Positions 25,759-34,112 of a DNA stretch of 64,000 bases are shown piece by piece. The first letter of the stretch is position 1. Every line of letters starts with the position of its first letter. The notes beneath the pieces were generated by a model, which was not told where the DNA came from, ran no database searches, and saw only the letters and a program-made list of their open reading frames with translations. Source of the stretch: Flavobacteriales bacterium (GTDB lineage: Bacteria; Bacteroidota; Bacteroidia; Flavobacteriales_D; Crocinitomicaceae); assembly GCA_015665275.1 (NCBI GenBank), contig JADFAL010000061.1:1-64000 (forward strand), written 5' to 3'. A program made the position numbers and the translations under genes.

Positions 25759-26403
25759 ATGGATCTATTATTGAAAGGCGTTGCCACCGGACTTTTGCTC
25801 AGCATCATGATTGGCCCCGTTTTCTTTGTACTCCTCGAAACCAGCATCCGTAGAGGTGTGAAGGCCGCATTGGCAGTAGACTTAGGGGTATTCCTTTCTG
25901 ATGTCGTTTATATCATTATTGCTTTCGTTTTCTTTCAACAAGTGGCGGAACTGGCCGAAGGAAATGACAATTCCGTTCTTCGATTGGTAGGCGGAACGCT
26001 TTTCGTGGTATACGGCATTTATAACTTTTTCAAAAAAGTGAAGCAAACGGAAGCAACGAAAGAATTTGAGGTCGTTCCGAATGCTACAGGCTACATAATT
26101 CTTGCACTCAAAGGATTTTTACTGAATCTAATGAATCCGTTGGTTGTGTTTTACTGGTTCTCTGTAATGACCCTTGGCGCTGAGGATGGAGAACAACGGG
26201 ATTCATCCATGATTTTATATTTGACCTATATATTGGTGACCTTCTTTTCCATAGATTTTCTAAAAATCATTGGTGCGAAACGCCTTCGTACTTTGGTAAC
26301 ACATAGATTGCTGATGGGACTCAATCGATTAGTCGGCATTGTTTTTGTCGGGTTTGGCTTGGTGTTAATCACGCAAGGTGTAATTGGATTGGTAACCAAG
26401 TAA
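25759..26403 (+). CDS. LysE/RhtB family transporter
   Basis: 214 residues, six membrane helices. The N-terminal GVATGLLLSIMIGPVFFVLLETSIRRGVKAALAVDLGVFLSDV holds the conserved GP.....L....GxxxGxxxxxGxxxxD pattern of the LysE family, exporters of amino acids or related metabolites across the inner membrane. LNPLVVFYW-type sequence (LMNPLVVFYWF) is also present. Substrate cannot be read. The MORN-repeat gene starts 34 bp downstream on the same strand. Confidence 0.85.
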   Translation: MDLLLKGVATGLLLSIMIGPVFFVLLETSIRRGVKAALAVDLGVFLSDVVYIIIAFVFFQQVAELAEGNDNSVLRLVGGTLFVVYGIYNFFKKVKQTEATKEFEVVPNATGYIILALKGFLLNLMNPLVVFYWFSVMTLGAEDGEQRDSSMILYLTYILVTFFSIDFLKIIGAKRLRTLVTHRLLMGLNRLVGIVFVGFGLVLITQGVIGLVTK

Positions 26404-26437
26404 TGGCATCGAAGTTATAGTTAGTAAACAAACTCCT

Positions 26438-28171
26438 TTGAAAAAAATACTCTTCATATTCTCCCTTTTGTTGACTTTCGGAAGTCAGGCGCAAGAAGTT
26501 GAAATCAGTCGATACAACCTCACGAAGTCCAAACGTACCTTCTGGGATTACGACAAAAAACAGGTGCTTTCGCGTGGTAAATACTACAAGGATAGCACGT
26601 GCAATGATGAATCGTGCGAAACGACTGACGAGCACGGGAAATGGGAGTACTACACACGCCTTGGAGATATTGAAGAGGTTCGAAATTATTACAAAGGTCT
26701 TTTATTTGGAAACGTAACGCAATACTACGATAACGGAGCGAAAAAAACAGAAGGATTCTTTCGATGGAATCGTCAGGATAGCGTTTATACCGAATGGTAT
26801 GAGAACGGCAACATCAAAGTAAAAGGTGAATATGATATGAACAATCCTGTCGGAAGATGGGAATATTATTACCGTGATGGTCACTTAAAATCTGTAGAAG
26901 AAGTAAAAGGGGAAGACAATTACCTCTGGGAATACTATTACCCCGATTCACTGCACACCCAAGCCGTGAAAGATGGCAACGGAGAAATGGCCGATTACTA
27001 TACCACAGGAGCCACCAAAGAATGGTACAATTATCAAGACGGGCTCAAGCACGGGGAATTCATCGAGTACAGCATTTACGGATATCCAACGCTAAAAGGA
27101 GATTTCAATAACGGCAACAAGCACGGAAAATGGGAATTCTTCTACTATACCGGAGATTTGGAAAAGGTTAGTAATTATGAAGATGGGGTTCTAAACGGCG
27201 ACTACGAATATTATTACGACAACGGTCAGGTGAATGTCGAAGGGCAATACTCGAACGGAGTAAAAGACGGAAAGTGGACCTGGTACACTAACAAAGGCGA
27301 CCGAGATATGGAAGGATCTTTCATAGAAGACGAGCAGCACGGGAAATGGGTGTATTGGTATCCAACCGGTGAAGTATCGTATTACGCGAACTATGACATG
27401 GGAGACCGTGTAGGAGAGTGGACATATTATTACAAGAATGGTGGCGAATTCAAGAAAGGAACCTTCGCCGAAGACGAAAAAAACGGAACCTGGAGAACTT
27501 GGTACGAAGACGGAACCCTGCTCATGGAAGGCGATTACATGGACGGTGTCGAAAACGGCGAGTGGTCCAATTACTGGGATACCGGCGATTTGAAAAACAA
27601 GGCGACGTTCTCTAGTGGAGAGCTAGAAGGCGATTGGAATTCATACTATACAAGTGGAAAACCACTGGTAGAAGGAGAATACAAAGACAATTTGAAAGTC
27701 GGTGAATGGCGTGAATACTTCGAAAACGGCCGTTTGAAAAATGTGACTACTTACAAGCTATTCAAAAAGAAGAACAAGTTCAACGACAAGATTATGAAGG
27801 ATCGTGAGCACATGGAAAGCAAAGAGCACGGTCCGGCGGAAAGTTATTCTCAGGAAGACAATAAACTCACGGAGGCAGGAGAATACAAAGAAGGAGAAAA
27901 GCACGGCGAGTGGATTGCTTACCACCCAGGAGGACGTCTTCCAGCAGTAGTGTCAAACTATAAGGAAGGGAAGTTGCACGGAAAAATGAAGCAATACAGC
28001 AAGCGTGGAAAACTCCTTCAGGAAATGGATTACAAAGACGGCTTGAAGCACGGCAAATTCATTATCTACGACAAACGTGGACGTGTACTCGAGGAACGCG
28101 ATTACGCCTATGGAATGCGCATCATCGAAGGGCAAGAGAACGGTCCGGGATCATTTTCCCCAGGACGATAG
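26438..28171 (+). CDS. Secreted MORN_2-repeat protein (YwqK-like)
   Basis: 577 residues. A signal peptide (MKKILFIFSLLLTFGSQAQ) precedes about 16-18 repeats of roughly 22-25 residues with the core YYxxGxxxxEGxYxxGxxxGxWxxY (for example YYDNGAKKTEGFF, WYENGNIKVKGEY, GKWVYWYPTGEVSYYANY). These are MORN_2/YwqK-type repeats, thought to form extended beta hairpins. The start is TTG, because no ATG lies in frame before the signal peptide. Probably surface-exposed; in spite of the family label antitoxin used in databases, nothing here suggests a toxin-antitoxin role. Stop is followed by intergenic repeats. Confidence 0.8.
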   Translation: MKKILFIFSLLLTFGSQAQEVEISRYNLTKSKRTFWDYDKKQVLSRGKYYKDSTCNDESCETTDEHGKWEYYTRLGDIEEVRNYYKGLLFGNVTQYYDNGAKKTEGFFRWNRQDSVYTEWYENGNIKVKGEYDMNNPVGRWEYYYRDGHLKSVEEVKGEDNYLWEYYYPDSLHTQAVKDGNGEMADYYTTGATKEWYNYQDGLKHGEFIEYSIYGYPTLKGDFNNGNKHGKWEFFYYTGDLEKVSNYEDGVLNGDYEYYYDNGQVNVEGQYSNGVKDGKWTWYTNKGDRDMEGSFIEDEQHGKWVYWYPTGEVSYYANYDMGDRVGEWTYYYKNGGEFKKGTFAEDEKNGTWRTWYEDGTLLMEGDYMDGVENGEWSNYWDTGDLKNKATFSSGELEGDWNSYYTSGKPLVEGEYKDNLKVGEWREYFENGRLKNVTTYKLFKKKNKFNDKIMKDREHMESKEHGPAESYSQEDNKLTEAGEYKEGEKHGEWIAYHPGGRLPAVVSNYKEGKLHGKMKQYSKRGKLLQEMDYKDGLKHGKFIIYDKRGRVLEERDYAYGMRIIEGQENGPGSFSPGR

Positions 28172-28684
28172 ACAGTTTCCTCACCGAATTTGAGTTAAGA
28201 ATCCCGCACACTGAGGCTCTCGAAATGTGAGGTTCTGACGGATTGAGCTTGCCGAAATCTTGAAGTGTGAGCCCTTATAAAGCAAGCAAAAAGCCCTATT
28301 CAACGATAATATTCATGAGCGATCATCTTTTAAGCATCCACTCTAAAAATCAGAAAGTCATTCTGTCAGCAGGAGGATATTATATGCTCATTGTTGGAGG
28401 ATTTACCATTGAAGAGAACATCTTTTCTGTATCAATTATCAATGTTTCCAGTCAGAAGAAAATCAATTTCGGAAGATCAAAGCGATCCTGGAATACAACG
28501 ATCGGTTGGCGGACGAAGGCAAAGTACTTCGAGCAGCCCTTCGCGGTCCACCCAATACCACGGCCGCCCGATCTTACACTTTGTTAGAAACATATTTTAT
28601 CTCAATAAATCAACTTCATTTTTGTAGTCAAGAATCTTTACTCTAACTTTAACTCGTCGAGAGATGAATTGAAAAGAAAGTGAT
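28172..28684. other. 513-bp intergenic region with degenerate repeats, no supported gene
   Basis: At 28195-28270 are two imperfect copies of a TGAG..T..CGAA..TGTGAG motif, like the degenerate intergenic words common in Bacteroidota. Short open frames at 28267-28587 and 28413-28646 (no ATG in the latter) lack any known family and disagree on frame; they may be a decayed gene. The block CTTCGCGGTCCA ... CCGATCTT near 28540-28580 recurs after the DUF2071 gene near 29510-29560 in the same orientation. Confidence 0.4.
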
Positions 28685-29416
28685 TTGAGGAGAAGGAAAG
28701 ACAAAAAGATATTCTTAGAGACGGATTGGGGACGAATGATCTCAGCAAATTATGTAGTTGATCCTGAATTCATAAAAAAATACATTCCCAAAGGGACAGA
28801 ATTGGAACTCTTTGAAGGTAAGTGTTACGTCAGCTTGGTCGCTTTTCTGTATTCGAATACTAAATTGATGAAAGTGCCTGTCCCATTTCATCGAACGTTT
28901 GAAGAGATCAATTTGCGTTTATATGTGAAGCGGAAAATCGGTGAAAATGAATGGAGATCAGAAGTCGCCTTCCCGAAATTGTTCTTTCCAAAACGTGCGG
29001 TTAGCATTGTAGCGAATACAATCTACAAGGAAAAATACGAAACTCGAAGAATGAATCATTCGTGGTCAGAAGACTCAGAGTATCTGCACACACGTTACGG
29101 AATAAAAAAAGGAGACTGGCATAACATCAATGTTGTAACCAATAAACAAGCGGAACCGATAGCACCCAACACGCCGGAACATCTTTTCTCGAAACACTAT
29201 TGGGGTACAGCTCAAATCAATAACGAAAAATGTACGGTGTACGAAGTCGATCGTTCTCAGTGGAATATTTACAAAACCGTTGATAGCGATATCTCATTTG
29301 ATTTTGCATCCGTTTTTGGGTCAGACTTCCATGCACTTACGTACCTCGAACCCGAATCGGTGCAGTTATTTGACGGCTCACCCGTAACAGTATACAAGAA
29401 ATCCATTCTTCGCTAA
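28685..29416 (+). CDS. DUF2071 family protein
   Basis: 243 residues. FLETDWGRMISANYVVDPEFIKKYIPKGTELELFEGKCYVSLVAFLY and FEEINLRLYVK fit DUF2071, a family related to acetoacetate decarboxylase-like folds with no assigned reaction. The start appears to be TTG at 28685, as the frame has a stop shortly upstream and the conserved part begins about ten residues in. Weakly similar repeat words flank the gene, which may mean it moved as a unit. Alone on its strand. Confidence 0.8.
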   Translation: MRRRKDKKIFLETDWGRMISANYVVDPEFIKKYIPKGTELELFEGKCYVSLVAFLYSNTKLMKVPVPFHRTFEEINLRLYVKRKIGENEWRSEVAFPKLFFPKRAVSIVANTIYKEKYETRRMNHSWSEDSEYLHTRYGIKKGDWHNINVVTNKQAEPIAPNTPEHLFSKHYWGTAQINNEKCTVYEVDRSQWNIYKTVDSDISFDFASVFGSDFHALTYLEPESVQLFDGSPVTVYKKSILR

Positions 29417-29628
29417 CAGGTTAGAAAAAGACTTCAGAACGCTTCGCTTAAAGACAAAAGACCCCAGACTTAGTTAATCTACCAGATCGAACTTGTTCGA
29501 TTACTACTTTGCGTCCTTCGCGGTCCAGAACCTACTCCGGGCGTCCGATCTTTTGTTCAGTATTCTCGATTCGAGCGTCAAATGTCTTTCTTTCCACCGT
29601 CCACTTTTCACCTAAACACGGGTTTCCT

Positions 29629-30219
29629 TTAGAATAACGTCGTTACGTTGGAACTAAACAGCTTAATCGCAATCGACAACAAGATAATCCCGAATACTTT
29701 CTTCAGAATCGCAATCCCTCCAGGTCCTAGCAATCGTTCGATATGCTTCGTCAATCGCAAGACCAAATACACCAAAGCAATATTGATAATGATTGCCAAA
29801 ATAATATTAATGCTCTCGTATTCAGCGCGCAATGAAATGATAGACGTCATAGAGCCTGCCCCCGCAATGATAGGGAATGCCAGCGGAACAATACTCGCAG
29901 TTTTCCCGGAAGGCTCATCTCGAAAGAGTTGTACCCCAAGAATCATCTCCATAGACATAAAGAACAAAATCAAGGAGCCGGCTACGGCAAACGACCCAAC
30001 ATCTACTCCGAATAATTTCAAAATGCTTTCCCCTAGAATTAGGAAGGCGATCATGATAAACATAGATACCAAACTGGTGCGACCTGCATGAATTTCACCC
30101 GATTGTTCTTTCAAACGAATGATGATCGGAACCGAGCCAACAATGTCGATTACCGCAAAAAGTACCATGGTCGCCTTAAACAACTCGACCAAATCGAATC
30201 CTCCAAAAAATGCTGTCAT
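29629..30219 (-). CDS. MarC family membrane protein
   Basis: 196 residues, six membrane helices. ATMVLFAVIDIVGSVPIIIRL at the N-terminus, then ILKLFGVDVGSFAVAGSLILFFMSMEMILG and SIVPLAFPIIAGAGSMTSI are MarC signatures. Despite the name, MarC-family proteins have no proven drug-resistance role; they are small integral inner-membrane proteins. Seven bases downstream of purN on the same strand, so probably cotranscribed with it. Confidence 0.88.
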   Translation of the reverse strand: MTAFFGGFDLVELFKATMVLFAVIDIVGSVPIIIRLKEQSGEIHAGRTSLVSMFIMIAFLILGESILKLFGVDVGSFAVAGSLILFFMSMEMILGVQLFRDEPSGKTASIVPLAFPIIAGAGSMTSIISLRAEYESINIILAIIINIALVYLVLRLTKHIERLLGPGGIAILKKVFGIILLSIAIKLFSSNVTTLF

Positions 30220-30226
30220 GACGTGT

Positions 30227-30802
30227 TTATTGATTTAAGATTGCCCCGCGAACAACGGTTGGCAAATAGGTTTGCTCTAAATATCGAATCTTGCCCTCTA
30301 ACGATTCCACTGTATCGTCCGGTGTTAGTTTGCAATGGAATTGTGCAATGATTTCGCCCTTATCGAACTCTTCGTTCACAAAATGAATCGAAATTCCAGA
30401 TTTCGCCTCTCCATTGGCAATCACCGCTTCGTGCACATTTCTTCCGTGCATTCCTTTCCCTCCATAATTGGGTAAAAGTGAAGGATGTAGATTGATCATT
30501 TTACGATCAAATGCTTGAATTAATTTTGCTGGAATCAAACGAAGGTATCCTGCCAAAACCACCCAATCAACTCGGTGTTCTTTGCAAAGATCTACCAGAA
30601 ATTGTCCATCTGCTACTTGCTGGTTACTGAAATGCAAGGCATCTACCCCCAATTCTTTGGCTGAGGTCAATACTTTCGCTTCCGCTTTGTTACTTAATAC
30701 AAAAGCGATTTCAACCTGATCATCTCCTTGAAAGAAATGAATCAAATTGACTGCGTTACTACCTGTACCTGAGGCGAATATGGCAATTCGTTTCTTTTGC
30801 AT
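30227..30802 (-). CDS. purN: Phosphoribosylglycinamide formyltransferase
   Basis: 191 residues. KKRIAIFASGTGSNAVNLI, the catalytic LHPSLLPNYGGKGMHGRNVHEAVIANG (with the conserved His-Pro-Ser) and SGISIHFVNEEFDKGEIIAQ give the GART formyltransferase fold. It transfers a formyl group from 10-formyl-THF to GAR in purine synthesis. Its promoter (30807-30839) is a perfect Bacteroidota match placed so that the start codon should be at or next to the first transcribed base. Followed closely by marC. Confidence 0.94.
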   Translation of the reverse strand: MQKKRIAIFASGTGSNAVNLIHFFQGDDQVEIAFVLSNKAEAKVLTSAKELGVDALHFSNQQVADGQFLVDLCKEHRVDWVVLAGYLRLIPAKLIQAFDRKMINLHPSLLPNYGGKGMHGRNVHEAVIANGEAKSGISIHFVNEEFDKGEIIAQFHCKLTPDDTVESLEGKIRYLEQTYLPTVVRGAILNQ

Positions 30803-30806
30803 GCCG

Positions 30807-30839
30807 CAAAGGTAATTATTCGATCATTCTGCACCCAAA
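30807..30839 (-). promoter_or_regulatory. Perfect Bacteroidota promoter 4 nt before purN (leaderless candidate)
   Basis: On the minus strand: TTTG (30836-30839), 21-bp spacer, TACCTTTG (30807-30814), CGGC, ATG. Both boxes match TTTG-N19-21-TAnnTTTG. The usual start point 3-6 nt after the -7 box falls on the start codon. Confidence 0.65.
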
Positions 30840-30993
30840 AAATGGAAAAGAATGCGCCAATAGATGTTAAACTTCCGAAAGTGAATAGAAAACATCCAAT
30901 TCTTAGATACAATCAAGTCTCGTGTCTATTATCTAATCGTCAAGCGTCTTTTCTCCAACTAAACCGTTTTAAAGCTGTGACGGGCATTTCCGA

Positions 30994-31025
30994 TTGGGAG
31001 ACTATCTAAAAATGGGGTATTTTTG
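30994..31025 (+). promoter_or_regulatory. Bacteroidota promoter 4 nt before the nuclease/T9SS gene
   Basis: TTG (30994-30996), 21-bp spacer, TATTTTTG (31018-31025), TAGT, then ATG at 31030. Same 4-nt spacing as at purN. Confidence 0.55.
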
Positions 31026-31029
31026 TAGT

Positions 31030-32745
31030 ATGAAATGCTTTCTCTCCATCGCGTTTGTGCTGCTTACATTTGCTTCAATTTCTCAAACAGAAAATGTAAA
31101 AATTGTTGTTTACAACGTTCTCAACTTCCCAGATGGACGAGACGATTGCGGAACAAATACTGTTCTTCCAAATCGGGCGGATACTTTGAGAAAGGTACTG
31201 AGTTATTTGCAACCGGACATCTTTATGGCGTGCGAAATTCAAACCGAAGCGGGAGCTGATAGCATTCTAACGCGTTCATTAAATGTAAATGGCGTTACAA
31301 ATTATCAATCGGCACAGTGGCATGCCAATGGAAACGGAGGGAATCTGAACAATCAGATGTACTACAATTCGGATAAGTTGATCTTTTACAGTCAGGATGT
31401 AATTGCAACGAGTTCTAGAGATATCGATCATTACGTATTGTATCTGAACGATCCGAATCTTACCACCTTCTACGATACCACGTTCATTGACGTTTATATG
31501 AGCCATTTGAAGTCGGGGAATAGCAGCTCTAATGCAAGCATCCGTGCCGCTCAAACACAAGCATTGATGGACTACCTCGCTACGCAACCAACAGATCACA
31601 ATGTCTTTTTTGGTGGTGACTTGAACGTTTATAGTTCCAACGAATCCGGCTATCAGAACCTCATTACGGGCCCATTGGCATTGCAAGATCCGATTAACAC
31701 ACCGGGAAGTTGGAACAACAACAGTTCATATGCGGCCATCCATACGCAATCAACACGAACTAGTTTGAACTTTGACTGCGGAAGTAAGGGAGGAAGCGAT
31801 GATCGGTTCGATCAAATTTTGGTGTCTTCCAATGTCATGCTAGGGAATGATAATGTGCAATACATTTCAAATTCTTACGATGCCGTTGGGAACGATGGAA
31901 ATCATTTCAATACGAACCTTTTGAACGGACCCAACAGCATGTATCCAGATTCTATGGTTAAGGCTTTGTATTATATGTCAGATCACCTTCCGGTAGCATT
32001 GGAAGTATTGGTGACATATCCAACAAGCAATGGATTAGCTCTGTACCCAACGGTACAAGCGCCAACGTGTGCGGGGGCTTCAGACGGTGTGGCAACCATC
32101 AATGCGAATCAGGGACAAGCACCGTACATGTATCAATGGGACGCTGCTGCTGGCAATGCTACAACGGCTACTGTAACCGGATTATCTGGCGGCACTTACT
32201 GTGTTCAGGTGACCGACGATTTAGGTCAAATAGATAACCATTGCGTTTTTGTTCCAGAGCCGCAAACCATGACTTATAGCACTTTTCTAGTGCCGGAAAT
32301 AAATAACTGTGATGGGATCATTTATCTTTCTGTAAGCGGAGGCGTGCAGCCGTATTCCTACCAATGGAACGATCCACAATCTCAAACTACTGCAAATGCG
32401 ATTGATCTTTGTGCAGGGAATTATCAAGTAACAGTGACGGATGCAGCAGGATGTGAGTTGATCGCGGATATTACGGTTCAGACAGTCAGTTTGGAAGAAA
32501 TTTGGATGGAAAATATCAAGGTAGCTCCAAATCCAACGAGTGCAATTTTGAATGTTTCTAGCGAAGAGACATTTACAAGGGTTCAAATTGTAGACCTTTC
32601 CGGAAGATTGGTTCAATTGCAAGATGTATCAAGTTCTGAGTTGAGCCTAAACGTTACCAACCTCAATGCTGGAAGCTATTTCCTTTTGCTAGAAGCTGAG
32701 AATTACCTGGGTCACGCGGCAAGGATTCGTTTTGTGAAACAGTAA
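31030..32745 (+). CDS. Secreted endonuclease/exonuclease/phosphatase-fold protein with SprB-like repeats and T9SS tail
   Basis: 571 residues. Signal peptide, then an EEP domain (about 18-340) with the usual motifs: VVYNVLNFPDG, MACEIQTEAG, GGDLNVYSS and SDHLPVALEV, so the metal-dependent phosphoesterase site is intact. Two SprB-like repeats follow (about 350-490: APTCAGASDGVATINANQG; GGTYCVQVTDDLG) and then a type A T9SS sorting domain (VAPNPTSAILNVSS to the end). It is likely an extracellular nuclease or phosphodiesterase attached to the surface. I start it at the ATG before the signal peptide; the promoter overlaps the upstream open extension. Confidence 0.85.
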   Translation: MKCFLSIAFVLLTFASISQTENVKIVVYNVLNFPDGRDDCGTNTVLPNRADTLRKVLSYLQPDIFMACEIQTEAGADSILTRSLNVNGVTNYQSAQWHANGNGGNLNNQMYYNSDKLIFYSQDVIATSSRDIDHYVLYLNDPNLTTFYDTTFIDVYMSHLKSGNSSSNASIRAAQTQALMDYLATQPTDHNVFFGGDLNVYSSNESGYQNLITGPLALQDPINTPGSWNNNSSYAAIHTQSTRTSLNFDCGSKGGSDDRFDQILVSSNVMLGNDNVQYISNSYDAVGNDGNHFNTNLLNGPNSMYPDSMVKALYYMSDHLPVALEVLVTYPTSNGLALYPTVQAPTCAGASDGVATINANQGQAPYMYQWDAAAGNATTATVTGLSGGTYCVQVTDDLGQIDNHCVFVPEPQTMTYSTFLVPEINNCDGIIYLSVSGGVQPYSYQWNDPQSQTTANAIDLCAGNYQVTVTDAAGCELIADITVQTVSLEEIWMENIKVAPNPTSAILNVSSEETFTRVQIVDLSGRLVQLQDVSSSELSLNVTNLNAGSYFLLLEAENYLGHAARIRFVKQ

Positions 32746-32746
32746 G

Positions 32747-33150
32747 CTATTGTATAATAATGGGCTTGGATTGTACGCTTTGGTCTTCGAAATGAAGGTT
32801 CAGAAAGTAAGCTCCAGATTCTACAGAAGATAGATCTATTTTCTCTGATGAACTAACGTTGTTTCTTTCCCAAACAGTTCTACCATTTAAGTCGATAAGA
32901 ACTGCACTAAACGTAGCATTTTCTGGCGATTTTATCGAAATGTAATCGGTTGCCGGATTTGGATATACGGAGAATGCATTATGCTGCTGATCATCAATCG
33001 AAGCAAAATAATCGCGAACAAAAGGCGGCTCGTAATTCGTTCCAGAAAGCACGCATAAGTACAGTCCTACACAAACACTGTGCGTTGAATATGTAGTAAA
33101 GTATCCTGAATTCCACATGGCCCAAGCGGCGGTTTCCCACTCGGATCGTT
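32747..33150 (-). pseudogene. C-terminal fragment of a T9SS-secreted protein
   Basis: An open frame of about 123 residues from the ATG at 33118, with plausible coding sequence reaching slightly upstream to about 33150 (ETAAWAMWNSGYFTTYS). It ends with a type A T9SS sorting domain (SVYPNPATDYISIKSP ... GRTVWERN ... GAYFLNLHFEDQ). There is no signal peptide, so the product could not be exported: this is the 3' remnant of a larger secreted protein. Immediately upstream and in another frame lies the 5' part of a uracil-DNA glycosylase, which marks a deletion or assembly junction near 33120-33150. Confidence 0.7.
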
Positions 33151-33306
33151 CCAGGGAATCCCGCTTTCGTGCACCAACCTTCCCGGAGCTTGTCCTACCA
33201 CAAGTATTTTGCTGTTTGCGCTGGCACCCACCACAGGAAGCGGATCGTTAGGTAAATGATCTTTACAAATAGTGCATTTTTGGATATCGTGAAGTAAGGA
33301 TTCCAT
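33067..33306 (-). pseudogene. N-terminal fragment of a uracil-DNA glycosylase family gene
   Basis: Starts MESLLHDIQKCTICKDHLP and reads VVGASANSKILVVGQAPG then HESGIPWNDPSGK, the first third of a family 4/5-type uracil-DNA glycosylase with its CxxC pair and GQAPG motif. After about residue 60 the similarity ends and the frame runs into the T9SS remnant in the wrong phase, stopping at 33067. The catalytic C-terminal part (about 130 residues) is gone, so no active enzyme is expected. Confidence 0.7.
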
Positions 33307-33358
33307 GAACTGACAAATTAGTGAATTAGACGTTGCAATGGGAAAACCTGACAATGTG

Positions 33359-33366
33359 TATATTCG
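33359..33366 (+). promoter_or_regulatory. -7-like box of the nitroreductase gene
   Basis: TATATTCG, one base off TAnnTTTG, 17 nt before the start. Confidence 0.3.
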
Positions 33367-33383
33367 TGATAACGCAATAAATC

Positions 33384-34061
33384 ATGGAAATAGATAAAGA
33401 CAAACCATTTGTTCCCTACACACGGGACCAGTATAATGCAGAAGAAATGTTAGAGCGCTCAAAATCGTTCTACGAATGGGCGAATACCAGAAGATCTGTT
33501 CGTGATTTCTCCGACAAGCCCGTTTCGAAAGAAGTAATGGAACACCTCATCATGACAGGCTCTACGGCGCCTTCAGGAGCGCACAAACAACCATGGACTT
33601 TCTGTCTTATATCCAATACAGAATTAAAATCGAAGTTGCGTGAATTGGCCGAAGAGGAAGAACGTAAATCCTACGGAGGACGCATGAGCGAAGAATGGTT
33701 GAAAGATTTGGAACCGCTTGGAACGGATGCCGTAAAGGAATTTATTGATATCGCTCCTTGGATTGTTATCGTTTTGAAACGTCCATACGAATTGGATGAA
33801 GATGGAGCAAAGCACCAGAATTATTATGTGAACGAATCGGTAGGTTTGGCCGCTGGTTTTTTCCTCATGGCAGTGCATAATGCCGGATTGGTAGCATTAA
33901 CGCACACTCCAACTCCAATGAATTTCATAGCAAAGGCATTAGAACGCCCAGATAATGAAAGACCGTTCCTCCTAATCCCTGTGGGATATCCTGCCGAGAA
34001 CGTTCAAGTGCCCGATTTAGAGCGTAAATCAAAGGATGCGGTAATTGAATATTACGAGTGA
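33384..34061 (+). CDS. Nitroreductase family FMN oxidoreductase
   Basis: 225 residues. RRSVRDFSDKPVSKEVMEHLI near residue 37, SGAHKQPWTFCLIS, a central GLAAGFFLMAVHNAGLVALTHTPTPM and the C-terminal IPVGYPAEN are the nitroreductase-fold FMN-binding segments. The N-terminal extension and overall pattern resemble the iodotyrosine-deiodinase/BluB-like branch more than NfsB, but the substrate is not certain. Monocistronic with a weak -7 box upstream. Confidence 0.88.
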   Translation: MEIDKDKPFVPYTRDQYNAEEMLERSKSFYEWANTRRSVRDFSDKPVSKEVMEHLIMTGSTAPSGAHKQPWTFCLISNTELKSKLRELAEEEERKSYGGRMSEEWLKDLEPLGTDAVKEFIDIAPWIVIVLKRPYELDEDGAKHQNYYVNESVGLAAGFFLMAVHNAGLVALTHTPTPMNFIAKALERPDNERPFLLIPVGYPAENVQVPDLERKSKDAVIEYYE

Positions 34062-34112
34062 TAAAAGTCACTGTGCTGTATCTTTTTCGATTCTTTATCA
34101 AACTTTAGAAAG

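Noticed and set aside
26438-28171. Toxin-antitoxin module, as YwqK repeat proteins are often labelled
   Set aside because: It has a signal peptide, many repeats and no toxin neighbour.
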